From positions 1 to 8,317 of the forward strand of contig JAQGHP010000263.1 of the NCBI GenBank assembly GCA_028288775.1: DNA of 8,317 nt, in the 5' to 3' direction. Of this stretch, positions 1 to 5,312 are shown one piece after another (within the stretch, counting starts at the first letter, position 1; each line of letters opens with the position of its first letter). A program made the position numbers and the translations under genes. The DNA is from Phycisphaerales bacterium (GTDB lineage: Bacteria > Planctomycetota > Phycisphaerae > Tepidisphaerales > Tepidisphaeraceae). The notes under the pieces were generated by a model. It worked only from the letters and a program-made list of their open reading frames with translations. It had not been told where the DNA came from and made no database searches.

Positions 1-47
1 AATCCGTTCCATGTGCCATACTACCCCTTGTCCACTTCCTTGTGGTT

Positions 48-812
48 TTAGAATAACTGGTCCAGCACGTTTTCCATCGGCATCTGCACGCACGTAAAGA
101 TCGGCGTGTCGCGCTGGGTGTATTTGCTGCTCTGGGTTTCGCGCAGCTCCATGACGAGGTCGAGGAAATCCTTGGGCTCGTCGCTTTCGAACGCGACCAC
201 GAAATCCTGGTCATCGAGCCCGAAGCTATACGTCGTGTTCAGCTTCACGCTCGGGTACTTGTTGCCGACCTTAATGTGCCCGTCCATGATTTCCTGCCGC
301 TCGGGCAGCGAAAGCAGGTACCAGTCGCGCGTTTTGACGAAAGGGTAGACGAACAGGTATTTGCGCTTGCCGGGGATGATGTGCGTGCGGCTCTCGACGG
401 TGTGGAACGGGTCGAGCTTGTCGATGTACATGCTGCGCTTGGTCATCGAGACCATCGAGTGCGGCGTAGAGAGGAACGCGCCCATCCGCGATTTATTAAT
501 CAACTGAGTCTGAGCCTGAAAATCCTCGGGCGATTGGCCGATGCGCCACAAAAGAAAATCGGTGTCGGGGCGCAATCCCACCGTACTGTAAGTGAGGCAG
601 ATGAGCCCCTGCCGGGGTGATTGGAAGAGACACAGGAACTCGCTGCGCGCCTGGATCTTTTCGTGGTCGTTGAGCCGGCGGAATTCGGGATCGAGCTTAT
701 AGAACGCGAAATTGACGAACTGCCGTTGCACGGCCGGTGCGGAAGCGGACTGTGTTTGGCCTGCGGCCTGCGGGCGGCCGGGGGTGGTTGTCGGGGTCGT
801 GGATTGGGTCAT
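48..812 (-). CDS. Chlorite dismutase-fold heme protein, HemQ/coproheme decarboxylase type
   Basis: The 254-aa product matches the chlorite dismutase-like family, most closely the HemQ (ChdC) branch that decarboxylates coproheme to heme b in the cytoplasm. Residues 1-30 are a Thr/Gln/Ala/Pro-rich tail; the conserved domain begins near FVNFAF (32-37). Landmarks recalled from Firmicutes HemQ are visible: the YPFVK segment with the catalytic-type Tyr156 and nearby Lys160, and MDGHIKVG with the probable proximal heme ligand His179. The distal position (Gln in Listeria HemQ, Arg in true chlorite dismutases) appears to be Leu191, which argues against chlorite-degrading activity. The ATG at 812 has GGGAG 8 nt upstream; an in-frame ATG at 827 with GAGGA 7 nt upstream is a real alternative. 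An open frame to 905 would overlap the methyltransferase gene and adds no conserved sequence. The methyltransferase stop lies 77 nt upstream on the same strand, so co-transcription is possible. Confidence 0.88.
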   Translation of the reverse strand: MTQSTTPTTTPGRPQAAGQTQSASAPAVQRQFVNFAFYKLDPEFRRLNDHEKIQARSEFLCLFQSPRQGLICLTYSTVGLRPDTDFLLWRIGQSPEDFQAQTQLINKSRMGAFLSTPHSMVSMTKRSMYIDKLDPFHTVESRTHIIPGKRKYLFVYPFVKTRDWYLLSLPERQEIMDGHIKVGNKYPSVKLNTTYSFGLDDQDFVVAFESDEPKDFLDLVMELRETQSSKYTQRDTPIFTCVQMPMENVLDQLF

Positions 813-889
813 GATGAATACTCCCATGCAATCGTCCTCGCCCGTAAGGAGGGCGAAGGCACTCGGTAACACATTAAGGGTATGGCGTT

Positions 890-1672
890 TTATCGGCCAC
901 GGCAACAGCGGGCAATGATCCGCGGCGATTCGGGCCAGAGCGGGCTGCCGTCGTAATTGCCAAATAGATGCTCGATTCGCAACCCGTTCCGCTCCACCAA
1001 CAGTTCCAACTCGCGGGGAAAAACGTAGGCCATGTCGAACTCGGTGCGTTCCCGGTGCTCGTGCCCCTTTTCGTCAAACCAAACATAATGGAACGTCACC
1101 CGCTGCACCTGCGGCGTGATGCCCCGGCGGACGTCGATCGTCTTCATCACCGTGCGATCGCAAGGCGGCACGTAAAACGCGACCGGGTCCACCTTGGCAA
1201 GCGATGACCTCGCCAGGAGCTTGAAATCCGGCTGAAAGATGTCGATCCACAGACGCCCGCGCGGCTTGAGATGCCGAATAGCGCTTTGTAACACGGCGTC
1301 CTGCTGTTCGATTGTGGTAAACGCAAGGAACGTGTTGAACAAGATGCATGCCCAGTCAAACCGCCGGCCCAGGTCCAGCTTGAGCAGATCCCCTTTGATG
1401 AGGGAAAGCTGTCGGTCGCTAAGTCCGACCGCATCGCGCTTCCGGCGGGCGATGGCGAGCATGTCCGCCGCGTAATCCACGCCCACCACCCGGTGCCCGG
1501 CCTGCGCCAACGGAATGGCCGCCCGCCCGGTGCCGACCGCCATTTCCAAAATGCTCTGCCGCCGCTTGGGCAACTGCCCCATGAAAAACGGCACGTCCTG
1601 CTCCAGCATCGCGTGGTGCGCGTTCTCGGGGTCGTAATACTCGGCGATGGCTTTGTAGCGTTTGGATGACAT
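890..1672 (-). CDS. Class I SAM-dependent methyltransferase
   Basis: The 260-aa product has a Rossmann-type methyltransferase fold. Motif I is ILEMAVGTGRAAIPLA (residues 41-56), with Glu43 and the glycine loop 47-49. The end of strand beta-2 is VVGVDYAADML (62-72), where Asp66 would bind the ribose hydroxyls of SAM. GDLLKLDL (94-101) fits the motif II/adenine-contact region, and LKPRGRLWIDIF (135-146) is the usual post-motif III strand. The C-terminal third (about 165-240) is a beta-rich segment with FHYVWFDEKG, common in Methyltransf_25/11-like proteins acting on small molecules; the substrate cannot be told from sequence. I chose the ATG at 1672; a GTG at 1699 would add nine residues and lies inside an inverted repeat. 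No clear Shine-Dalgarno precedes 1672. The HemQ-like gene follows, but I know of no established functional link. Confidence 0.85.
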   Translation of the reverse strand: MSSKRYKAIAEYYDPENAHHAMLEQDVPFFMGQLPKRRQSILEMAVGTGRAAIPLAQAGHRVVGVDYAADMLAIARRKRDAVGLSDRQLSLIKGDLLKLDLGRRFDWACILFNTFLAFTTIEQQDAVLQSAIRHLKPRGRLWIDIFQPDFKLLARSSLAKVDPVAFYVPPCDRTVMKTIDVRRGITPQVQRVTFHYVWFDEKGHEHRERTEFDMAYVFPRELELLVERNGLRIEHLFGNYDGSPLWPESPRIIARCCRGR

Positions 1673-1686
1673 GGTATTGCGGCAAG

Positions 1687-1709
1687 CCGGCGACGGCACT
1701 TATCGCCGG
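1687..1709. promoter_or_regulatory. Inverted repeat just upstream of the methyltransferase start
   Basis: CCGGCGA at 1687-1693 is repeated as TCGCCGG at 1703-1709, a perfect 7-bp dyad around a 9-nt centre. It ends 15 nt before the ATG at 1672. It could be an operator or a leader hairpin. It also covers the alternative GTG start at 1699, which favours the downstream ATG. Short GC-rich dyads occur by chance in such DNA, so support is weak. Confidence 0.3.
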
Positions 1710-1827
1710 GGAGCCGAAGGAACACAAGAATCGACGTGAGCCGCAATCCCGCACGCACACCACACCACTCCCGTGGCACATTTGGAGCATTGTGGTGCGC
1801 GTGCCGACAAGTGACGCGAAGGCGCCC

Positions 1828-1866
1828 CGACATTGCCGCGCGACATTGCGCGACGTGGCGCGACAG
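1828..1866. repeat. CGCGAC repeats spaced 10 bp
   Basis: CGCGAC begins at 1839, 1849 and 1859, exactly 10 bp apart. A degenerate copy, CCCGAC, starts at 1826, so its CGAC (1828) precedes the next by 13 bp. The sequence CGACATTGC occurs at 1828-1836 and again at 1841-1849. The 10-bp period puts the copies on one face of the helix and is out of phase with codons. Confidence 0.5.
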
Positions 1867-1999
1867 TTTGGGGGTCGCGCTCAGCCCGCATACCCGCCGC
1901 AACCGCAGTCCCGCCCCGCCCTTGCGAGCATTCCCCTTCGAAGAATCTGCACGACCTGTCGCGCCGGAGTTTTGCCGCGCACCCCCCCGCCGAGCCTCC

Positions 2000-2027
2000 G
2001 CACGACCCCTGCACGACCCATGCACGA
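2000..2027. repeat. GCACGA repeats spaced 11 bp
   Basis: GCACGA begins at 2000, 2011 and 2022, exactly 11 bp apart; the first two copies extend to GCACGACCC. A lone further copy lies at 1949. The same hexamer forms a second array at 2074-2099 with 10-bp spacing, so the word is shared while the spacing changes. Confidence 0.55.
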
Positions 2028-2071
2028 TGTGCGCGGCCCAACCGCGTCTTCGACAGCGCCAGAGGGGTGCC

Positions 2072-2099
2072 ATGCACGAATTTGCACGAGTTTGCACGA
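2072..2099. repeat. TTGCACGA-type repeats spaced 10 bp
   Basis: GCACGA begins at 2074, 2084 and 2094, exactly 10 bp apart. The last two copies are TTTGCACGA, and the intervening bases are AT-rich (ATTT, GTTT). The three copies sit about 50 bp from the 11-bp array of the same word at 2000-2027. Confidence 0.55.
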
Positions 2100-2190
2100 A
2101 CTTTTCGATGGGTTGCAGCAGATACATGACAAACAGCGGATCGCGGGGTAAGGCCTTCCGCCCCTTTTTCGGTTGTCGTTCCGATTGAAA

Positions 2191-2230
2191 GCACGGGTGC
2201 CACAGGGGCGCGGTACGCCGAGACCCGTGC
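2191..2230. repeat. Nested inverted repeat (GCACGGGT...ACCCGTGC), possible intergenic repeat element
   Basis: GCACGGGT at 2191-2198 pairs perfectly with ACCCGTGC at 2223-2230. Inside the 24-nt loop, GGCG (2207-2210) and CGCC (2216-2219) form a smaller hairpin. The flank reads GCACGGGTGCCAC, which resembles an intergenic repeat word I recall as common in planctomycete genomes; I cannot confirm family membership here. A near neighbour, TTTCGC at 2283 and 2294 (11 bp apart), may belong to the phased-word pattern instead. Confidence 0.45.
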
Positions 2231-2369
2231 TGCTGCTCCTCCCACAAGTACAGGTCTGCGATGCCTCGTTGTTCCAGGCAACTTTCGCGCAGATTTCGCC
2301 ACCGCCTTGGGAATACTGATGCCTAGCGGGGAAGCCCCCGTTGCCCATTTCTGCAAGAGGTCAAAATCG

Positions 2370-2400
2370 GGGCAACCATGGGCAATGATGGGCAATGGGC
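2370..2400. repeat. GGGCAA repeats spaced 10 bp
   Basis: GGGCAA begins at 2370, 2380 and 2390, exactly 10 bp apart; the last two copies are ATGGGCAATG. The reverse complement, TTGCCC, occurs once just before (2341-2346) and as a four-copy array at 2523-2561. Opposed copies could pair in RNA or form an operator with inverted half-sites. Confidence 0.6.
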
Positions 2401-2520
2401 CCCCGGACAACGCGATGCACTTTCCTACGCAAAGATCCATTTGAAAAAGACTTACGAGAATTCATCCGCGATCCCTTTTCGGATCGTTTTGCAAGCGAAA
2501 TATTAGGCAATATCATGATA

Positions 2521-2583
2521 AATTGCCCCTCTTTTGCCCCTGAATTGCCCGTCTATTGCCCCAATCCGGCGCGCGATGGGCAA
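2521..2583. repeat. TTGCCC repeats spaced 11 bp, with an inverted copy
   Basis: TTGCCC begins at 2523, 2534, 2545 and 2556, with three successive intervals of exactly 11 bp, making four imperfect 11-bp units of the type AATTGCCCCTC. An inverted copy, GGGCAA, follows at 2578-2583; ATTGCCC (2555-2561) and GGGCAAT (2578-2584) could form a 7-bp stem. Direct repeats at 11-bp spacing are typical of sites for response regulators such as PhoB or PhoP (established knowledge). No such regulator gene is visible here. Confidence 0.65.
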
Positions 2584-2709
2584 TGGACCCACGACCCCCT
2601 TCTCCCCTTTTTACCTCATTCCCGCGGGTCACTTCCGCTGGCGGTGCATGGCATCGCCGCACGATTAAGTAAAACGTCGCAACGACAAGAATATTCTGCC
2701 GGCCCCGAA

Positions 2710-3303
2710 TCAGTGATCGGGCGGCGCTTCGGCGCCGGTAGAGTCTGTTCCGATCAGTGTCGCGCGCAGCGGGTTTCCGAAGCTCTCGCCGCTTAATTTC
2801 TTCCCGTCGCTTGAAAGCGTCAGGCGATCTTTGGGACCGTTGTGATCGAGCACCACAGTGCTCCCCTCTTTGGTCCATTTGCCCTTTTCGCCCCTCGCAT
2901 TCACCAGGGTTCCATCGGTCAGCAGCCAATCCTTCATCGATCCGCCCGGATAAACAAATTGCCAGAGTGAGTATCCTAGTTGCGTCGCCTTGCTCTTCCC
3001 CAAAAGCTCGTCAATTCGGATCATCGCCAACTTGATCTGTGCATCAATTGCATTGGCTTCCGGCAAATTCGCCGCCTTCGTTGCCATCGCCATGGCCGGT
3101 TTGAGCTTGTCGATCAGTTTGTGCTCAGCGGCGAGCCGGGCTTCTTTATACGCCTTCTCGGCAGCTTCGGTGCTCTTGTCGTATTCCCTTAACGCGGCAA
3201 CGGCGGCGGGCAACTGTGGCTTCTCGACGGGCTTGGCGTCGTCGGCGGCAACCGACAACGCGCAAAACATCACCATTCCAATGACCGCGGCTTGACGCAA
3301 CAT
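2710..3303 (-). CDS. Secreted protein of unknown function (signal peptide, helical region, beta-type C-terminal domain)
   Basis: I do not recognise this 197-aa protein as a named family. Residues 1-20 (MLRQAAVIGMVMFCALSVAA) look like a Sec signal peptide with cleavage after Ala19 or Ala20, so the product should be exported. Residues 35-105 are Ala/Lys/Glu-rich and probably helical, perhaps coiled coil. Residues 111-186 look like a small beta domain with regularly placed aromatic and Gly residues: SLWQF, DWLLTDGTL, GKWTKEGSTVVLD, DRLTLSSDGKKLSG. I recall similar W...DGT...GKW...DG..LSG patterns in planctomycete secreted proteins. The ATG at 3303 is chosen because GAGGAG lies 8 nt upstream and it starts the signal peptide; the frame is open to 3405. 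A possible minus-strand promoter, TTGCAC-17-TACGGT, lies farther upstream but is poor. Confidence 0.75.
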   Translation of the reverse strand: MLRQAAVIGMVMFCALSVAADDAKPVEKPQLPAAVAALREYDKSTEAAEKAYKEARLAAEHKLIDKLKPAMAMATKAANLPEANAIDAQIKLAMIRIDELLGKSKATQLGYSLWQFVYPGGSMKDWLLTDGTLVNARGEKGKWTKEGSTVVLDHNGPKDRLTLSSDGKKLSGESFGNPLRATLIGTDSTGAEAPPDH

Positions 3304-3540
3304 GGCGATGGCTCCTCTGATAATGGGGATCACGGCAACCGTATCGTCCGCAAGCAAAGTGTGCAAGACAGCTTCGCGATAGTCACTTCGCGCAGATGCC
3401 GTCACGAAAGGCCCCGCGCGACAATGTCGGAAACATCGGCAACGATCGCCCGCCCCATTGCGGCCGCCGGAGGGGCGAAGGGGGACATCACCACTTCTTG
3501 CCGCGGAAGCAGCGACGTTCCCCCTTCTCCGTTCCGATGA
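3304..3540. other. Non-coding stretch upstream of the secreted-protein gene
   Basis: No frame here shows a recognisable protein. The stretch must hold the minus-strand promoter of the secreted-protein gene. It starts where similarity to the duplicated array spacer ends: the orphan promoter at 3541-3549 is followed on the minus strand by AAC (3533-3531) where the paralogous copy has ATG. I see no strong terminator or repeat. Confidence 0.5.
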
Positions 3541-3549
3541 ATTGTACCA
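3541..3549 (-). promoter_or_regulatory. Orphan copy of the array promoter (extended -10 TGGTACAAT)
   Basis: On the minus strand this reads TGGTACAAT, identical to the boxes upstream of gene B (4905-4913) and gene D (7607-7615). The surrounding sequence is clearly homologous to the gene B promoter region, but the expected start codon 7 nt downstream is AAC instead of ATG, and no array gene follows. It looks like the edge of a duplication whose gene has been lost. Confidence 0.55.
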
Positions 3550-3606
3550 GCACGCGGAACTCGGGAGTGAAGGTCACAGGGCGTTGAACACCGCCCCGCG
3601 GTCGCC

Positions 3607-3733
3607 GCGGAAACCGTGCGGGTCCCCTGTCGCCCGGCGTCGCCCCCCTGTTGCTTACGCGGTCAGATATGCGGCGTTCCGCCGCGGAGTGAACGGAAGC
3701 CCGCCGCCGGGCGACGACCCGCACGGTTTCCGC
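3607..3733 (-). repeat. Hairpin element copy 1 (long inverted repeat with conserved core)
   Basis: Outer arms GCGGAAACCGTGCGGGTC (3607-3624) and its exact complement (3716-3733) make an 18-bp stem. After a bulge of 5 nt on one side and 1 nt on the other, TCGCCCGGCG (3630-3639) pairs perfectly with 3705-3714. The interior holds the hairpin GCGGCG-TTC-CGCCGC (3671-3685) and the word CCCCCCTGTTGCTT. Strand is given as minus, the sense of the nearby genes, which is also the sense of the core word AAGCAACAGGGGGGCG. It lies between the end of gene A and the orphan promoter, in a spacer duplicated at 4905-5101. It may be a structured RNA, a processing or termination signal, or a small mobile element. 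Confidence 0.75.
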
Positions 3734-3808
3734 TCGATCATCTTGACATGGACGCCGCCTCGCGCGGAGCGTCGGCGCGAATAAAACTCCGCGCCCAGCC
3801 GCCGTTCC

Positions 3809-4388
3809 TTACTTTCCGGTTGTCGCCACGGCCAATGCTCCGCACTCGGGACATCGCTCCGGCGTAGCGCGGAGGTCGTAGCCGCAGACTCCGCATTTTG
3901 GCTCCCGGCAGCGGCGTCGCTTCACATTCTGTCTGAATCGCGTCAGCGACCAGCAGACTGGGGCGATTGCCAGCATTCCAGCGATCAACCGGTATCCTAT
4001 AAAAATGGTTGTTATGCCGGTCGGCTTTGTCGTTTTTAAAAGCAGGATACCCGGCAGGTCCGAATCGCGAATTGGATGTGTAGTTTGCAAAAGAGCGATT
4101 CCCGGCAGGTCCCACGCGCGAGAAGTGCTTGCTCATGAACACATTAAGAATTATTGCATTAAGATCGTGTTTGCCCTCCGTGGTGAACCTGAACGCCCCA
4201 TCCGCTGTTGGAACATCGGCTCGTGCAAATATCGCAACGCCTCGGTCTGACGCAACGACCGCTGAGCTTTCCTGTGCGCCCCAGAAGGCTAGATCGCACC
4301 TCCAGTAACTGCGCACCCACTGCACGCACGTCGCCACGCACAGCAGCAGCGACAGCGCGGATAGAAGCGTGAAGAAACGGCCTCTCAT
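3809..4388 (-). pseudogene. Gene A: zinc-ribbon-tail membrane protein, frameshifted
   Basis: This is the last member of the array. The N-terminal part reads in one frame from the ATG at 4388 (MRGRFFTLLSALSLLLCVAT, one hydrophobic helix). The C-terminal part, with a second hydrophobic stretch (GITTIFIGYRLIAGMLAIAP) and the tail CGVCGYDLRATPERCPECG, is in another frame ending with TAA at 3809. Between start and stop are 580 nt; adding 2 nt gives 194 codons. The CGCGCG run at 4115-4120 is the likely site, as one extra CG would join the frames. A 51-bp imperfect duplication just downstream gives DLPGIALLQTTHP and DLPGILLLKTTKP in the second frame, with differences mostly at third positions, so that frame was the coding one. 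The start lies 2 nt after the stop of gene B. A sequencing error or programmed +1 shift is possible. Confidence 0.7.
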
Positions 4389-4390
4389 GC

Positions 4391-4897
4391 CTACACTTTG
4401 GCCTCCGGCATCGCCCCACATTCCGGGCATTGATCGAGCGTGGCGCGGAGGTCGTAGCCGCAACGGCGACACATTCCAGGAATACGGCCGCGACGCCACC
4501 AATGCCGCTTGATCCAGATAGCGGGAAGCACCGAAAAAATACCCGCCATCGACCAGCAGGGAACCGCAATAGCCCATGCGATGGCACCTGTTTTGGTGAC
4601 GAATTCTCCGTAGCCGAACCAAAGGGAAGACCGGGATAGGTTCGGATCAAGGCCGTGGTGGGTCCATCCCTTGAAATCTTCCAAGAAGCCAGTCACGTCG
4701 TAGTGCTCAGAGGGCTGGCGATCAATAAAAAACCGGCCGGAATGTACGACCACCAGGTATTCGGAATCTGCGGTGGTAAACGTCCAGTTGTCAAATTGGG
4801 GATTGCGATCCCATTTACTCCGCACCCACAGCGCGCACGTCCCCACGCACAGCAGCAGCGACAGCGCGGACAGGAGCCCGAAGAGGCGGCGGACCAT
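4391..4897 (-). CDS. Gene B: small membrane protein with C-terminal zinc-ribbon tail
   Basis: The 168-aa product has no named function that I know. Residues 2-26 (VRRLFGLLSALSLLLCVGTC...) form a basic start followed by a hydrophobic helix, either an uncleaved signal anchor or a signal peptide. Residues 30-100 are a divergent, probably extracytoplasmic part with many aromatics. Residues 104-129 are a second hydrophobic helix. The tail carries C143, C146, C157 and C160 in CX2C-X10-CX2C spacing, a likely zinc ribbon on the cytoplasmic side. The ATG at 4897 follows the box TGGTACAAT by 7 nt with no Shine-Dalgarno, so the mRNA may be leaderless. The frame is open far upstream (to 5680), but that part covers the hairpin elements and is not credible as protein. 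Gene A starts 2 nt after its TAG. Confidence 0.75.
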   Translation of the reverse strand: MVRRLFGLLSALSLLLCVGTCALWVRSKWDRNPQFDNWTFTTADSEYLVVVHSGRFFIDRQPSEHYDVTGFLEDFKGWTHHGLDPNLSRSSLWFGYGEFVTKTGAIAWAIAVPCWSMAGIFSVLPAIWIKRHWWRRGRIPGMCRRCGYDLRATLDQCPECGAMPEAKV

Positions 4898-4904
4898 TCG
4901 ATGG

Positions 4905-4913
4905 ATTGTACCA
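4905..4913 (-). promoter_or_regulatory. Promoter of gene B/A unit, extended -10 TGGTACAAT
   Basis: The minus strand reads TGGTACAAT, then 7 nt, then the ATG of gene B. A transcript starting the usual 6-8 nt below a -10 box would begin at or next to that ATG. The same arrangement and spacing occurs upstream of gene D. No good -35 hexamer is visible at 16-18 nt, which is tolerated with an extended TGn -10. Confidence 0.6.
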
Positions 4914-4970
4914 GCGCGTGGAGTTCGGGATTGAAGTTCACCGAAGGTTGAGCACCGCCCGGCCGTCGCC

Positions 4971-5098
4971 GCGGAAACCGTGCGGGTCCCGGAGTCGCCC
5001 GGCGACGCCCCCCTGTTGCTTACGCGGCGAGATATGCGGCGTTCCGCCGCGGAGTGAACGGAAGCCCGCCGCCGGGCGACGACCCGCACGGTTCCCGC
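4971..5098 (-). repeat. Hairpin element copy 2 (near-duplicate of copy 1)
   Basis: Left arm GCGGAAACCGTGCGGGTC (4971-4988) pairs with 5081-5098 at 17 of 18 positions; the inner arms TCGCCCGGCG (4995-5004) and 5070-5079 pair perfectly. The interior repeats copy 1: 5006-5101 aligns to 3641-3736 at a constant offset of 1365 with three mismatches in 96 positions. It sits between gene C and the gene B promoter. Core orientation is sense to the array genes. Confidence 0.75.
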
Positions 5099-5158
5099 TC
5101 GGTTCCCCGCGAAATCGACGCCACCGATCGCGGCGGGTCGGCGCGACCAAAACTCCGC

Positions 5159-5307
5159 GGCGGCCGGGCGCGGGCCGCGGGCGGGTGGCCGCGAAGGGCG
5201 GGCATCCTTTCGTCCCGGCGGCGGAACGCCGCGACACCCGCCGCGAAAGCAACAGGGGGGCGACCTTCGCGGCCAAGGGACCCACCCGCAGCCCGCGCCC
5301 GGCCGCC
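5159..5307 (+). repeat. Hairpin element copy 3, reverse orientation, same core but different arms
   Basis: Outer arms GGCGGCCGGGCGCGGGC (5159-5175) and its exact complement (5291-5307) form a 17-bp stem. It continues with GCGGGT/ACCCGC (5181-5186, 5284-5289), an AAGGG-type bulge, and GGCCGCGAAGG/CCTTCGCGGCC (5187-5197, 5264-5274). The core, with GCGGCG-GAA-CGCCGC (5218-5232) and AAGCAACAGGGGGGCG, matches the reverse complement of copies 1 and 2 with about one indel over some 64 nt, but the arms have no similarity to theirs. It ends 5 nt beyond the stop codon of gene C. The paralogous spacer next to gene A lacks it. Confidence 0.75.
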
Positions 5308-5312
5308 GTTCC

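Larger units (their letters stand above)
1673..2709. other. About 1 kb without a convincing gene, holding helically spaced short repeats
   Basis: No frame here gives a protein with recognisable motifs, a plausible start signal or consistent composition. The longest open frames are Arg/Ala/Ser/Cys-rich and read through repeats whose 10- or 11-bp period is incompatible with coding. The stretch instead holds at least six local arrays of hexamers at helical spacing (listed separately), a nested inverted repeat at 2191-2230, and a more AT-rich patch near 2430-2525. That patch contains the short dyads CGATCC/GGATCG (2469-2474, 2481-2486) and ATATT/AATAT near 2501-2514. It could be a regulatory or DNA-organising region, a decayed region, or the site of an unrecognised RNA. 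Confidence 0.55.

Noticed and set aside
28..41. CCAC-TTCCTT-GTGG hairpin followed by TTTTA near the HemQ-like stop
   Set aside because: Four-bp stem, and the T-run is on the strand opposite to the gene.
1700..2440. Long minus-strand open frame (246 codons) in the gene-free region
   Set aside because: Composition is Arg/Ala/Ser/Cys-rich with no motif, it crosses repeats with 10- and 11-bp periods, and no start signal is seen; typical of GC-rich non-coding DNA.
2469..2490. Possible intrinsic terminator CGATCC-CTTTTC-GGATCG followed by TTTT on the plus strand
   Set aside because: Stem is only 6 bp with a short T-run, and no plus-strand gene precedes it.
1828..2583. CRISPR array
   Set aside because: Repeats are 6-9 bp at 10-11 bp spacing; no repeats of CRISPR length, no spacers and no cas genes.
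2722..2737. CGGCGC-TTCG-GCGCCG tetraloop hairpin at the end of the secreted-protein gene
   Set aside because: The stable UUCG loop forms only on the plus strand, which is antisense here, and it lies inside codons; probably incidental.
3762..3794. GCGCGGAG/CTCCGCGC inverted repeat downstream of gene A as a terminator
   Set aside because: No T-run follows on the minus strand and the stem is not kept in the paralogous spacer after gene C.
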